Origin: Pieris napi
Taxonomy: Eukaryota; Arthropoda; Insecta; Lepidoptera; Pieridae
NCBI RefSeq assembly: GCF_905475465.1
Contig: NC_062245.1
Coordinates: forward strand, 3,100,001-3,164,000
DNA: 64,000 bases
Direction of reading: 5' to 3'
Shown one piece after another: positions 42,037 through 55,254 of the stretch. Both the position numbers and the translations under genes were made by a program. Every line of letters starts with the position of its first letter. Position 1 is the stretch's first letter. The notes under the pieces are model-generated. The model saw nothing but the letters and a program-made list of their open reading frames with translations, was not told the origin of the DNA and did not search any database.

Positions 42037-42682
42037 AGTAGAATTATGTAATTAACTTAATATATGTAGATTGATTTGTTATAGAGCCATAATATTATTA
42101 TATGTGTGTATGGATTTTCATAATAAATTATTGTTTAATTAAGACATTTTTATTGCAATTTATTTATTTATACGAACCACTTGCGACAGCTTAACTGTCA
42201 CACTACATTGTTGACTACATCGGGTTGCACAGAGGGGTTAATTTTGTTTATTCTAAGATTAACATAAATAATACAGATTATATAAACATTCAAATTTAAT
42301 GCTTGATTTTAACTTTGACGTAAGGGGCTTAAGACAATCACTTCAGGACACGACCCACTACTGGCAAAGGAATTGGTATGAGAATGATATTAGCTCATTC
42401 TTTGTCACGTCACCATTTCCATACATATTCGTGTGGTGTTAATAGGTCACGCATGTCGCAAAGTGATTTTGTCCTAAGCACTACTTTAAGTTCATGGTCA
42501 AGGTCAAGTAAAATATGGTTCCTATCATACCTTTTAATTATAGCGGAGATTAATCTGCTCAATAAAACCAATGTCTACACGTTTATATCTTATTTATAAA
42601 CAAGATGTAACAAGTTTTTTTTATATAAAATTGTTTATTCATTAAAATATATATCAGTTACTTTATGGAAACACGGAAAACA
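42037..42682. other. Spacer between paralogues B and C
   Basis: About 650 bp: upstream of B and 3' flank of C. AT-rich; no gene or recognised repeat. Confidence 0.45.
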
Positions 42683-45600
42683 CTATTTCTGCATACAAAC
42701 TGGGTTGGGCGCCAAACATGGTCCGCGTCGGGCACCTGGAGATTTTGCCTGACTATCACCCATTTCTGGGAAGTAATAATGCTTGAATTGTTTCTTTACT
42801 TGTTCAACAAGTTCTTTAGTGTGGTCCCAACCCCTGGTTTCAGCTATTACTTTAAGCTGAAACATAATAAATTTCTATAATAAAATGTAGAAGATGTAAG
42901 ACAACTATACATTCAAACAGTAGCATCTTTTATGCTCAAATTTGGCCTCCGATTTCTGGGCACTTTATAGGCACGCCTATAAAGAGATCGCCATCCTGTT
43001 GATGTTGCATCGTCGACTTTTGGGACTTAGCGTGGTATTTTTCACGTTGTGTTGTTCCTTTACCGAATGCGCAGGCACGTTGCAAACCTATCCTCCACTA
43101 TATTGACGCACAAATGCTCACCTCACAGCTAAAGATGTCTCCTTTGACCCAAGCTCTCTCAGGAATACAATCCCGAAGTGTTACTCCCAGGTTTGCCATC
43201 ATTCCACATAACTCTGCCATACCTCCAGGACGATCGGTGACGGTTACTTTGAATTTAACTAGTCGTCCTTCAGCAGCCATCCCACGCTCTAAGGCCCGGG
43301 CAAGAATTGTTGTATCGATGTTACCACCACTTAGAACACAGACAACTCTGTAAAATAATCTCATCTTGAACTATATCAAAATACAATAGATTTTTGCAAT
43401 GATGATTATTGCAAAAGTTTAAAATCACCTGTAAAATATATGATTCAAGAAAATCTAGAAAAGGGTTTTAAAAGAATTAATGGGTAACTTTTGATATTGC
43501 TACATAGAACAACGAATGATTGACTAACTAATGATAGCAGTAATATAAGATCAAGGTTTATAATATGTAGTTCTAACTCTGGATCGCCAAAGTTCTACAG
43601 TCAACTTTATTCAAAACTAGCAAACCCGGCGAACTCCGTTTCGCCTCCAGATGGCTTCGTTTTATGTAACATTTCGTTTGGTGATCCCGCTTTTCTGTTG
43701 AAAATTTCCCTGAATTTTCTTTGCTATAAACCTCACGGAGCCCGAGACCTTTCCAACGAATGCAAAACCGTGGAAATCGGTTCGCGCGTTCTGGAGTTAT
43801 AGCGTCAGGAAGGAAAACCCGACTTATTTTTATACAGTAAGATATGCTAACTTTTTCCCTTTGAGGTTCGGAAACAATCCCGCCATGATTGATGCAATGG
43901 TGACTGCAGCACCGCCTTCAACCACAAATCTTTCCTCCTCAACGACGTGCATTATAGCACGAGCTACCCAATCTTCTTTAACGACCACCTTTGTGAACAT
44001 AATATTGATTTTAATATAAAGTTGTAATAAAAAACCCTCATTAATTTATATATCTTCATACTTCTCTATATATTAATTCTCTACTATATTAAACACATTT
44101 AGCGGTTGATTTGAAGGACCAATGCACTGCTGACATTTGTAAAGCTTTTTATTTTATTGTTAAAATTTAGTGTTATTTATAACATTACCAATAAAATTTA
44201 AATATAAATATTTTATGCAGAAGAAACTAACTTTCACAAGTGGTTTTACCGGATTATTTTGATAATTGAGTAAATCTTAGTAAAAGTTAGTTAACGCATA
44301 AGTTTTATTAATATTGCTAAATTTCTTAGTCTTATTCAAATGATTTTTACCCGACCGCTGCTGGAATTTTATGATAAGTATTTTACAATTGTTATCGTTT
44401 ATGAGTTAATACATAGATATATACAGAATAATGTTATTTGTAAGAAAATTAATTTAATCCACACGAGAAAGAGCACTAACCATTTTATCCATAAGACCTT
44501 TTAAATTGTAAAACGTATTTACGCCGACCATGTTAACAGCTAACCCATCAGCTATTGTTGAATCGATTGTTATAGCTACTCTCTCATTTTTTTTCAAAGC
44601 TTCGACCATACTACAGGCTTTTTCTGTACAAATTCCCTGTAAATTGAATCGTGACTGAATTTTAATTATGTAATTTCATGTTTTTCAGTAGATGAGGTAG
44701 GCCACGGATTTCATATAATAAATCATCGACTGAAGATGGAAAGTCTTAAGCATGCGGTATGCTAAAGAATCTAAGAAAAGGCGTAAATATGTGAGACGTT
44801 ACATAGACTTCAGCATCCGGTTTCAAATGTTTCACAGCAACTGCAATGCCGCAAGCCAAACTGCCACCTCCAACAGGGACTAAAACCGCATCTACTCCTT
44901 GAACTTGTTCCATTATTTCAATACCTATAGTTCCTTGACCGTCTATAACATGAGGATGATCATAGCTGAAAAAATATTGGTTGTTTGTAAAGTATGTTTA
45001 CGATCGAGATGTTTACGTGATAACGTCTTATTGGTGATATAAGTTTTTGGGAAGTAAGGAATTAATGAAGATAAAATTTTTTTCAAATTTTAAATTACAT
45101 CTATCGTTTTATTCACACTTTTGATGATAAATTTCGGGTGTAAAATGACAAGTTTACTTATTCGACTATGATATACATTTTTCTTCATACATTCACGGAA
45201 TGACTGGCAGCGCTCGAGATGAGACGGGAGATCGGTCCGTCTCTCTCTCGTTATACCTGCGATCGTGCTCGTGAGGTTTTGGTGTGACACAAGTTTCTGA
45301 ACATGTCACCCGACTAAAACGATTTTAAAGACGTTATCACGTCAAAAAATCAAGACAAGTATTTTCTTCATGTATCATTAACTAGGTTAATCCATTATGC
45401 TTATGTAAAAATTTCGCAGCTACCGACCATTGCTTTAGCAAAGGTCGTTTAGTAAAAAATTATCGGTGCGTCATACCCATTAACATATCGCATTTTCTTT
45501 TCCTTAGCTATACCCATTCCAAAGCGTTTCGCTTCGGCAATATTATTGCCATGTAGTAATAGCTTTGCACCAAATTTTTCACATTTAGAAATCTTCGTGA

Positions 45601-47061
45601 TAGGTGCCTGTATTGGCATTACAATTATACAAGGGATTCCCATAAGTGTTGAATGGTAGGCGAGAGACAATCCGTGGTTACCAGTCGAGGCTGCTATCAC
45701 GCCAGCTCTTTTTTGTTCGTCGTTAAGTAACATTAGGGTGTTTCTTACACCTCGCTCTTTAAAACTGAAAATATAAACACGGAACTTGGCATTACATTGA
45801 CTACAACATCATATCATCGAAACTATATTTAATCACGACTAGTACAACAGATAAGGTTATAATTTTAATACTTCGCAAGATAAAATTTAAAAATGATTCT
45901 AAGTTACCAATCAGGCGTACTATCTCCCTAACCTAGCCGATATGATGGGTCTAAAATCAGTGAATTTGGTAAAGTATACAAAAGTTTACCATCCAGTGTA
46001 TTGCATGAATTCTTGTTTAAGATAAATTTCCATCCCAAGTCTGTCAGACATAAGTGCCCTCTGAAATATATTTTGTTCATTGAAAATATCTTAATTTTTG
46101 TTTTTTTATTGAAATAATAAGAAGATGTATATTTACAGACGTTAGTTAGATTTGGAAAGCGATAAACTAGAATACTAACCGTGCAGGACGTCTTTACAAC
46201 AAATCCAGCAATTCTTTTCGATGCAGCCAGTATGTCGTCATATTTAATTTTTCGTGGATTGTTAGGGTCGCAGAACTCGTCAAATTCTACGTCCTACGAC
46301 ACATGTAATAGTAACTATAAACTATTAACTAAAGCTCTGACTATTTTTAAATTAAAATCTCGCTGTTGCGTCTCGTGGGCCTTGACAGCTATCAATTAAA
46401 CTAACTAAAATCGATTATTTTTATTCATAGATTTTTCACGCTAAAAAACAATCGATTAATTTACCGAGAATGTCACATCTCTTATAACCAATAGAAAAGT
46501 AGAAAATGGCGGATTGTTTACAAATTTCAATACATTAATCACAAAACTTTATAAAAATACTTAAGACGCATTTCCGGCAGTAAAAATCACTTGGAGGTGT
46601 TCCAATCAGATTCGGGTGACCGATTTTAAGGCCCAACCCAATATTTGACCCACGCATATTTACCTACTACTTTGACGAGCTCAGGTAGAACACCCGGCCA
46701 CTACTGCTTTAATCATTACAATCATCACTAACAAATATATCGCGTCAGTATACACAAAACCTATTTAATGTAGATTTTGTATTTGTCACAATATATTGAT
46801 AGCCCCAATTATCGTGAATATTGCTGTTTTCAACCCTCAAGTCGTGAGAATTCCGTTTAAAGCTTAAAGTTTTATCTTCTAGATGCCTTAAGTTACTCGT
46901 ACGGCGAAAGGAAATATAGTGAGGAGGAATATAGTAAGGGTACTCTTTCGTACTACCTTGCCACTTTATAAAGAAAAAAAAAAGATTAATGAACCGTGCA
47001 GAAATGTGAGATCTGATGTTTGAACAAGATGATAACAATATATTATACTTACGTCTTGCAT
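42683..47061 (-). CDS. Threonine dehydratase paralogue C
   Basis: Nine exons: 47061-47053, 46293-46180, 46060-45990, 45764-45477, 44965-44803, 44636-44481, 43988-43852, 43347-43122, 42856-42683; 445 residues. The Schiff-base lysine is kept (CFKERG, Lys67; Cys replaces the usual Ser, formed across the exon 3/4 junction). The motif STGNHG keeps the His. The phosphate loop reads [14 protein letters not shown] and a good ACT domain ([13 protein letters not shown]) are present, followed by the C-terminal strand [12 protein letters not shown]. The first exon encodes only MQD. With D this is the copy most likely to be a working enzyme. The intron before exon 5 holds a MITE whose edge forms part of the acceptor. 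Confidence 0.88.
42950..43080 (-). repeat. Degraded SINE fragment
   Basis: Minus-strand blocks resemble the SINE at 36677-36938 (CAAAAGTCGACGATG, GAACAACAC, GCATTCGG) but are heavily diverged and lack the tRNA head. It lies in the last intron of paralogue C. Confidence 0.45.
43615..43845 (+). repeat. RTE-like retroelement fragment
   Basis: Starts with CTAGCAAACCCGGCGAACTC and ends with GGAAAACCCGACTTATTTTTATA, blocks seen often in insect RTE-type tails; in between is AAAACCGTGGAAATCGGTTCG. It ends a few bases from the donor of exon 7 of paralogue C. Confidence 0.55.
44970..45348 (-). repeat. MITE-like foldback element, copy 2
   Basis: Reverse-oriented near-identical copy of 193-570, including the 66-codon frame (one Ala to Thr difference) and both ACGTGATAACGTCTT motifs. 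It lies in the intron between exons 4 and 5 of paralogue C. The end with TTGTTTGT and AAAAAATATTGG touches the intron's acceptor (TTTTTTCAG at 44966-44974 on the minus strand). Confidence 0.88.
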
Positions 47062-47694
47062 TGTGGAAATTGTGTTTTGTATTATATAAACAAGGAATTT
47101 TGTATCATGTTTAAACTGAATTAAATTATTTAGATATTCCAAAAGCCTACATACATTTTAGAGTTTGATGTGTGTCATAATTCGTCGTTGATTTATTTTG
47201 ACGCATGTGCTATCAGCCAGTATTAACAATGATGTTATTGGGAAGTTTAAAAGTGACTATATTTCTTACTATGCTACTTCTGCGTAGAGATGTTTATTTT
47301 AAAACCACTTGATGAAGCATTTATAGAGGAATGAAGTTCTTTTTATTAGTAAATGGAAAGGAAATCACATTGGCTGTTCAATATTATACATCATTATTTA
47401 AAAAAAGACAAATATTTGTATTTATTTAATTTATTTGAAATCACAGATAAAATTGTTTGCATACATTACTAAATAATATTTTGTGGTACAATTAATTACT
47501 ATTAGGTCGTTTTTAAACGATAAATTTCCAAACGTACTTTTTGGATCGACGCCTGCGTCGGATCATTTAATAAGTCTTGAATAATTTTTTTTTTTAAGAT
47601 CAAGACTTAAGAGATAGAAATATACTTACCCTTAGTAGTTTATAATAGAGCTGAAAATTGGTTGTGAGCTTGGTGAGAATCATGTATACATTAT

Positions 47695-47965
47695 TAACAC
47701 TGAGAGGCTTTATTGAATGACTCTCACCCCTGAGGTCGTAGGTTCCAACCTCGGCAGTGCTCGGTCTTGCTGTCTATGTGCGCATTTAACACTCGTTGGT
47801 AATGTGAATGACCATGTTAGGAAGCCGGCATGCCTAAGACCCAAAAAGTCAACGGGGTGTGTTAGGCACAGAAGACTGTGGCCTATTACAAAATCAAATG
47901 ATAACGAAATAGATTCAGAAATCTTAGGCCCCGACCTACATGTTGTTGGTTTTTTAATTGACAGT
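47695..47965 (+). repeat. tRNA-derived SINE, diverged
   Basis: Plus-strand copy of the family at 36677-36938: CCCCTGAGGTCGTAGGTTCC, CTATGTGCGCATTTAACACTC, AAGACCCAAAAAGTCAACGG, ATAGATTCAGAAATCTTAGG. The B-box is mutated (GGTTCCAACC). Confidence 0.75.
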
Positions 47966-48159
47966 CCAGTAGATAGTAAAAATTTTAAATTGATTACTCA
48001 AAGGCCAAGATTTTTTTTTTTACTTTAATGAACTGCCGTGCGATTTTGTTAATCCGTGAGTTCACCTCGCACTAACAACGCTCCTTTCGTCACTCACTTC
48101 ATTTTTGGAATCTCATGGTATTCTGTTAAGCAATTTCACATTACGTCTTGACAAGCGGA

Positions 48160-48290
48160 GGGAGCTTGTAGTTTATCAGAATGCCAAATCGTAAAATGAC
48201 TGCTTCACGACTGATTTGAGCGCGACCGCCGCTGCGAAAACCGCTGTTAGAGTTCGAAAAGCGAGTTACAGAATCACAAGGCTGGTCGAA
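48160..48290 (+). repeat. Dispersed repeat R1, copy 1
   Basis: Contains ATGACTGCTTCACGACTGAT, GCGACCGCCGCTGCGAAAAC and GAGTTCGAAAAGCGAGTTAC, blocks that recur at 52066-52250, there partly in inverted order. Probably a foldback element; superfamily unknown. Confidence 0.6.
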
Positions 48291-48407
48291 TAATTGCGGG
48301 CTTTTTCCGAAACAAAATATTTATGTTTTTCTTATTTTATATAACGTGTATGACCGCTATGATAATATCAAATGTTCTCAAAACTACTACGGTACTAGGA
48401 GACGTTC

Positions 48408-51400
48408 CTAATGGGAAACGTCATCTAGCGAATCTGTACTTGCGCATCGATCACGACCTTCAAATTCTTGCGCAAAACACCACTCTTTGTATGTGTTCAT
48501 TATCACAGTTCGCAGTTGTCCCATGTGATCTGGTCCTCTTGTTTCACATACTACTTTTACCTGTAAAAAAAAATTACAAACTTGACTATGTTTGAGATTT
48601 TGACGTTGCAATGAAATTACTTTAAATTACTAATTAATACATTTTTAAGATTATTATCCAGTTTGCGTGCAATCTTATTAAATAGACAAATAATATATGT
48701 ATTACAAATAAAGACCAATTATTTTGAATTTTAATTCAAATTAAAGATGATAAATGAATCGATGAATATATATATCGAATAATAGCACTGTCTAAATCAT
48801 TATCTATATGATAAAAAGAACATCGAAAGTCTAATACTTAATACTTTCTAATTAACAAAAATAAAATAAACATTTAAAGTTGTATAATAAATATTAATAT
48901 ATTAATAGTTCTGTGTTAGGTTCAAAACATTTTCTTTTGTGTTGTAAGTAAATTTTTATAAAGTAAAGTCGTTTTTCCATACTATATTGTAGTTCTAGTG
49001 GATATTTCGAATTAATAAGATGTACCATATATTTATATATAGCCAAACTCACCCTAACACTAAATATATCTCCATACACCCAAGCGCGTTCCTGCATGAT
49101 GTCCTTTATTGACACTCCCAAAGAAGCTAAAAGCTTGCAAAGCTCTGCGATTCCACCCGGTCGATCACTGACAGTCACTTTGAATTTTACCAACCGCTGC
49201 TCAGCTGCCAAACCTCGTTCCAAACAACGACCTAATATTGTTGTATCGATGTTACCACCTGATAGTATGCAGACCACCCTGAAAGAAAATATTTGATACA
49301 TTTCTTTTTACGTATTTATTACATGGCGGTTCAAAATTAGTCACCATTTTAATTTTATATTATTAGAATTAAGAGATCATTACAGGTCAACGCTTATTAT
49401 CAATAAAATATTAATTACTGGATGTCGGACACGTGTTTCGCAAAACTTTATATTATTTTATCGTGTAAGGGGTGGGGTTTGTTTGCGTGATAGATAATAA
49501 TATAGGATGAGAAGCACATAAAAATAGACTGACATTAAATGTAATATAATTAGTGTAAATCACTTGAAACTATATAAACATCGAATAACTGATAGTGACT
49601 GATAAAACCTCCGGGTCACACTTATGTCGCAGTCGCAGTGTGATGTCGTAAACTTGTAAAGCGGGCCATAGACGGACCGCATGTTGCAGTCAAGACCGAC
49701 TGCAATATGCGGTCGCCGCACGGCGATCTGCAGTTTGCTAAATTCATATTCGCAATACATGGACCGCTCGAGCAGTTCCTGAGCAAACCGCATATTGCAG
49801 TCGGTCTTGACTGCACCATGCGGTCCGTCTATGGCCCGTTTTACTGAATATTAAAATTGGAATCGTTATGGGTATTGCATTGCAAGCTTGATGATTCTGA
49901 TTGTTGAAATTATTTGTTTTTAAGGCTGAATTATAAATCGACTTCTGTACACAACTCCAAACTGTCCGACAAATACAATAAGTTTTTGATAGACGGGAGT
50001 ACTTGGCGTTTAATCACGACTCTGAATAAAAGAAGAAGGAATAAAACTATAAATTAAAACGCCAAAATATTATTTCAGTTAGACATTACGTGGTGTAACT
50101 TATAATAACCACATTTTTCATAAAAACTAAATCGATCTAGTTTCATTCTTTTAACTATTTTGTCTCTGTCTGGCAAATTGTGTTAACACCGTGATGAAAA
50201 GAACCAGTGTGGTTTAGTGAAAACGGTGTAAATAAATTGTTTTTTTTTTGTATAAATAAAAAAAATCGTTATTGTTAATTATTTTTGCATTGCTTGGACT
50301 CTCCCCTCTGTACATGATTCTTTTTCATTGTTCCACATTAGGGTTGCCTGGAAGAAATCGCTTGTTAGCGATAAGGCCGCCCGCTGCCTTATAACTTTTG
50401 TAACCTGATTTTTTGTTGTATAAGGTTGTTTTTGAATAAGGTAATAAAGTATAAATAAATAAATAAAATCTATCAAATTACGAGCCCTATTAAAATTCAG
50501 TGTGAGGGAAAGTGTTATGTGCAAAAACGGAGACTTACTTCTTGCCGGCAAGGTCTGGTACAAGACCAGCCATGATGGCTGCTACTCCGACCGCACCACC
50601 ACCTTCAACAACATACTTCTCTTGTTCCACTAGCCGCAGTATGGCTCTGGCTAGCCAGTCTTCGTTCACGGTAATCTTGAAACACATTTTTTAGCTTCTA
50701 TGAATTTGTAGAACATGGTTTTATGTGAGTGAGTTTAATGATCTGTGTGGCTTCAGCGTGCGACTCTCATCCGTGAGGTCGTTTGTTCGATCCTCGGCTA
50801 TGCACCAATGCACTTTCTGCCTCTATGCGTTAGGAAATCGACGATGTCTCAAATTTGGATTTGGAAACGAAAAAATGTGTGAAACGGAAGGCCTTAACTT
50901 ATTTTTATTGTGAGTTCGTTTAATGCTGTAACAAATTATTGTTTCATGGGTCTATTTATAAAAAAATGGCCCTATAAAAATACTAAAGAATGTCGAATAG
51001 AAGTAACCGCCTCATTAAATTAAAAAAAAAAAATCTTTCTGTAGTAGAGAAAGAAATAAAGCAGCCCTGGTCAGATCTGTTTCTTCCTAGAAAACATGTT
51101 GTTACACGCAACTTAATTATGTACGTATATGTATAACGTAAATTTGTTCGCATCGTGATTTTTATATAACACCGGGTCTATATAGTAATTTTTCACTCTT
51201 TACGACTCACAGTCAAAGTCAAAATTCATGTTATTTTTGGTATCCATTATAATAATTATTTTATGCGAACTTCATAGTAGCTGAATAGTTCATGATAGTC
51301 GAATTTAATTTGTGTAATGTTTTGCATAAGCTGTTTATCAGATTTTTAAGTTCAAAGTTAGTGTAAACCATCTTAAAATATCAACAATAATAATAATTAA

Positions 51401-54400
51401 ATAATAAAATTGATTATAATTATCTACTATTATAATAATAATATTATGAGTTATTATGCGACGCTTTGAAATGCGCATAAGATTATATGATTAAATTTCT
51501 ATTTAATATAAACATTAAATATTATTTATCGTATCATCGAATGAACGAATTTTAATTACGACACCTTACATTTAAAAAGGTACATGCAAAAATGTGGGCC
51601 TCTGATGTCCATAGAAAGTTATCGGACAAAATCGGACGGTAAAAAAAATTATTTAATGTTTAGTGATCACTATAGCTTTTGTATAAATGACACACTCCGG
51701 CGACATTGGGTCTGTGGCATGTCGATTCCCTCACAATTTCCTTCACGAGCGAGTGTTAAATGCGAACATAGAACAGAGTATGTGTATAAATATGTGTACT
51801 GCATTGGTTGTTTTCCTAGATGTACAAAATTATTGATGTATCGGTACATACCATCTTATCAATAAGTGATTTGACAGTGAAAAAGGCGTTAAACCCAACG
51901 GTCGGTACGGCAAGACCGTCTGCCAGCGTTGATCGGATCTCCACACACTTTGGGGATTCTTGACGAATCGCCTCCTCCATACTAGGGCACTTTTCTGTTT
52001 CCACACCCTAAAATAAATATAAAAATAATTTATCTTATTCACGCTTAATAAAATTGTAAAACTGCTCTGCGATTCGCGACGGTCGCTCTCAAATCAGTCG
52101 TGAAGCAGTCATTTTATGATTTGGCATTTTGAAAAGGTGGGAGCTTGTAGTTTATTGTTTATCAGAGCTTTGAGAGCGACCGCCGATGCAAAAACCGCTG
52201 TGTGAGTTCGAAAAGTGAGTTACAGAATCGCATGGCTGACACGAAAAGGGTTAAATAAGCGAGACGCAAGAGATTAATTTTATCTATCTTGTACATTTAT
52301 AACGTGTTTGATGCAGTTGCAATTATGTTTTTGCTATATACTGTAATTAACTTATGTCATGCTAATTATTTTACTCAAGAAATATTATCTTCATTACCAC
52401 ACACAGTAAGTAAGCTAATAAAGGATAGTATTACTCGAGCACAGGTATAATATAAATAAATCAGACTTAAAAACATTAAACCAACACGAGGACATACATA
52501 TATAAGAACATGAGGTTTAAGATGTTTGACAGCAGTAGCAACTCCCGCCAGTAAGCCTCCTCCCCCAACGGGAACCAAAATGGCGTCGACATCGGGGACT
52601 TGTTCAAGGATTTCTAACCCCACTGTCCCCTGTCCAGCCATAATGTGGGGATGGTCATATCTGTGTATTTAATGACATACGATCATTACCTAGACATGCA
52701 AGACCTAGCTTCGAATTTGAAAAAGGCTTTGTGCACGGTACGGCACAGTTAAAAGAATTAACAATCGATTATTATGTACATTACTAGCCTCTAAAATTTC
52801 TCACTAAGTGAATGTAAATCTTGGGAAATAAAGTTTCTTTAAACCGGTTGTTCATTAATAATCTATAGTCAGTTTTAAAGACTAATATTAAAGTAAGCAA
52901 GGTTTTATTACTTAATAAATATGGGCTTGCCAAATTCCTTACTTTAAATACCTACTACTATCTACTACTCACTCTATAGTAATAATAACAAGAAGCAAGG
53001 GCTTCACTGTTTTTTTAAAGTTCTAAAATTCATTATAATTATTATAAGAACTATTAAAAGATTAAACGGTTTAGAAAAAACCTCTTCAGATGCAAGGAAA
53101 TAATTTTATGGTTGTACCCACAGAATTATAATTTTAAGCTCTGATTAACATGTTCTTATAAGTCATTGCAAAGTAATTATGCCTTATCCCAGGGCTATTC
53201 AAGAACCGCTCACTTACCCATTAATGTATGTAAGCCCTTTCTCTTTTGCCAGCGTCATTGCGTGGTATTTTGCTTCCTTCATGTCATGGCCGTGTACGAT
53301 TACTTTCGCGCCGTACGACCGACAATTCTCAATCTTCATAATGGGCGCAACGTTTGGCATCACCACGGTGGTGGGTATGTTCAACTGGTGGGCATGGTAG
53401 CTTAAGCCTTGGGAGTGATTTCCAAGGGAAGCGGATATCACACCACGACTTTTGGCTTCCGGCGGAAGTAAGAGCAACGCGTTACGAGCACCGCGTTCTT
53501 TAAAGCTAAAATTGGAAAGATTTTACCTATAATTTAAATACATTCAATTTACTATTTGAATAATATTTATATATTAATTACCTCCCAGTGTACTGCAGAA
53601 AGTCATTTTTGAGGAATATGTCCATACCATATATGTTTGACATGTGAGATTTCTGTAACAAAACAATTTATGTAGGTAGGTATAAAATCGACTGTCTACC
53701 AATGGGCATTTTTGCATCTGTTACATTGATCGTCATAGTCGTAGAATAGTCGGATCTGACAAATAGTTAACTTTACAGGGCAGCCAATTTAAAATAATAT
53801 AATCATGTTATTTTTTGTCATAAATATTTTAATTCCTATTCTGTTATAATGAAAATTGGCATACAAGCAAACAAAAGGGTTAGTTTTGAAACAAAATAAA
53901 AATAATAACATTAAATTACACAGTACTTAGAAAAATCACATGCTTCTATCAAATCCGTCAGTCACTTTTCGATTAATTTGAAATTTAAAACACATAGATT
54001 TTTTTGACGTAGCCGTAATAATTAGTCAATGTAGTAACCAAATATGATAAAAAGTGGATTTAGGATATTTTCAAATCCGACATTGTTCTACGCTCATGAC
54101 GTGATGTTAGGGCCGGGCATAATTTGCCGAATGAAGTGTAAAATTCGCAAATACCTAGTAGCGTAGAATTTATATAGTAATGCGAACAATTAGTAATGTT
54201 TATGGTATTATTATTCTTGGAAATCTATAAAAAAAACACTCACCACGCACGGCGTCTTAACGATCCCACTTTGAATTCTGAATGCAGCCGCTGATACATC
54301 CTCAAAGGATATTTTTTGAGGATTATCCTGATCGCACATTGGATCATACTCTATCGTCTGGAAAACCATTTCGTATTAACCCCACGACCACAGCTGCGAC

Positions 54401-55254
54401 TATGAGTATTAGCACTTATATTTAATGATGTCTAAGATCAAAGGTGTCGGAAATATATTAATGATAGCAGATGTCTCAGTTTACAAATAATTATTATTAA
54501 TATAAGTATATTGACTTGTTGGCCTAACGATTACCTAAGGTCAACCCATCTATATAACATGAACTTAGTTCATATAATACTTTCATTTGAACAATGATGT
54601 ACGTTTAAAGTTGACCGCTTCTATGTCTCCGCATCTTGTCTCCTACCTTCTAAAAGATATTTTGAAAACTCATGGTGTACTTAAGTGTTACTTGGAAACA
54701 TTTTTTTAGTTCAATAAAAACAACTATCTACTATAATAAAAAATAGGGGTTGATCGTAGCGGGGTGACATTTATAAAAAACAAAAAGTTTTTTCTAAAAA
54801 TAAAATTTAGGGGTCCACCCTTAACATTTAGGAGGGGGGGTTGAAAAATAAATGTTGTCCTATTTTCAGTCGATCGAGCCATTTCGGAGCCGTATGAGAA
54901 CGAACATTGTGACACGAGAATTTTATATATATAGAGATTTCACCGAAAAATAAAGATAATTTTTCGTGTTATTCGGATTTGCAAGAAAAAACGAACGAAA
55001 CGTTTCCTACGTTCCTGAACTACGAGAGAGCTTGATAATACCTACGAAAAAGTAGTAAAAATAATACGCTACATATTTGCCTTGAATAGTTCTAACACAG
55101 ATTAACTTAATAAATTAAAAACTTTCACAACAGTATAACATTTTAGTATCGCATTTGGTGATATGTGGTATTATTATAACGATCACATTTATCAGTATTA
55201 TCATATATTGTAATAAAGTCTTCTTACAGGTTGGAAACAGTCGTAGCGTTCCAT
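48408..55254 (-). CDS. Threonine dehydratase paralogue D
   Basis: Nine exons: 55254-55228, 54357-54244, 53652-53582, 53505-53218, 52660-52498, 52007-51852, 50675-50539, 49278-49053, 48560-48408; 444 residues. Every diagnostic motif is canonical: SFKERG with Lys73, [10 protein letters not shown], the phosphate loop [14 protein letters not shown], and an ACT domain [13 protein letters not shown] followed by [12 protein letters not shown]. The conserved N-terminal block reads [15 protein letters not shown]. The first exon (MERYDCFQP) is inferred from an ATG with an in-phase GTAAGA donor; other first exons are possible. D is the best reference enzyme of the cluster. Its introns carry a foldback element, two SINE pieces, repeat R1 and an RTE-like tail. 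Confidence 0.88.
49656..49844. mobile_element. Foldback element with 58-bp arms
   Basis: Arms 49656-49713 and 49787-49844 are inverted repeats of 58 nt with two mismatches; the outer part reads GGGCCATAGACGGACCGCAT. The loop is 73 nt. Each arm also contains a smaller palindrome (GCAGTC..GACTGC). GC content is well above the surrounding intron. It looks like a young MITE or foldback transposon in an intron of paralogue D. Confidence 0.88.
50740..50905 (+). repeat. tRNA-derived SINE, internally deleted
   Basis: GTGTGGCTTCAGCGTGCGAC, then CCGTGAGGTCGTTTGTTCGA and GGCTATGCACCAATGCACTT match the tRNA head and early body of the SINE at 36677. The rest is shortened. Confidence 0.7.
51690..51790 (-). 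repeat. SINE body fragment
   Basis: Contains CCTTCACGAGCGAGTGTTAA and ATGCGAACATAGAACAGAG, the minus-strand body blocks of the same SINE, without the tRNA head. In an intron of paralogue D. Confidence 0.5.
52066..52250. repeat. Dispersed repeat R1, copy 2 (foldback form)
   Basis: Two blocks, CGACGGTCGCTCTCAAA and TTTGAGAGCGACCGCCG, face each other about 90 bp apart. The sequence between and after them matches 48160-48290 (GGAGCTTGTAGTTTAT, GAGTTCGAAAAGTGAGTTAC). So this copy is an inverted arrangement of the same repeat. Confidence 0.6.
54700..54945 (+). repeat. RTE-like retroelement 3' fragment, copy 2
   Basis: Same family as 34430-34765 (see there). In the first intron of paralogue D. Confidence 0.65.

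Larger units (their letters stand above)
47062..48407. other. Spacer between paralogues C and D
   Basis: About 1.35 kb: upstream of C, a SINE (47695-47965), a repeat shared with 52066-52250 (48160-48290), and the 3' flank of D. The 103-codon plus frame at 47717-48028 lies on the SINE and is not a gene. Confidence 0.5.

Noticed and set aside
47717..48028. 103-codon plus-strand open frame
   Set aside because: It is the body of a tRNA-derived SINE read through by chance.
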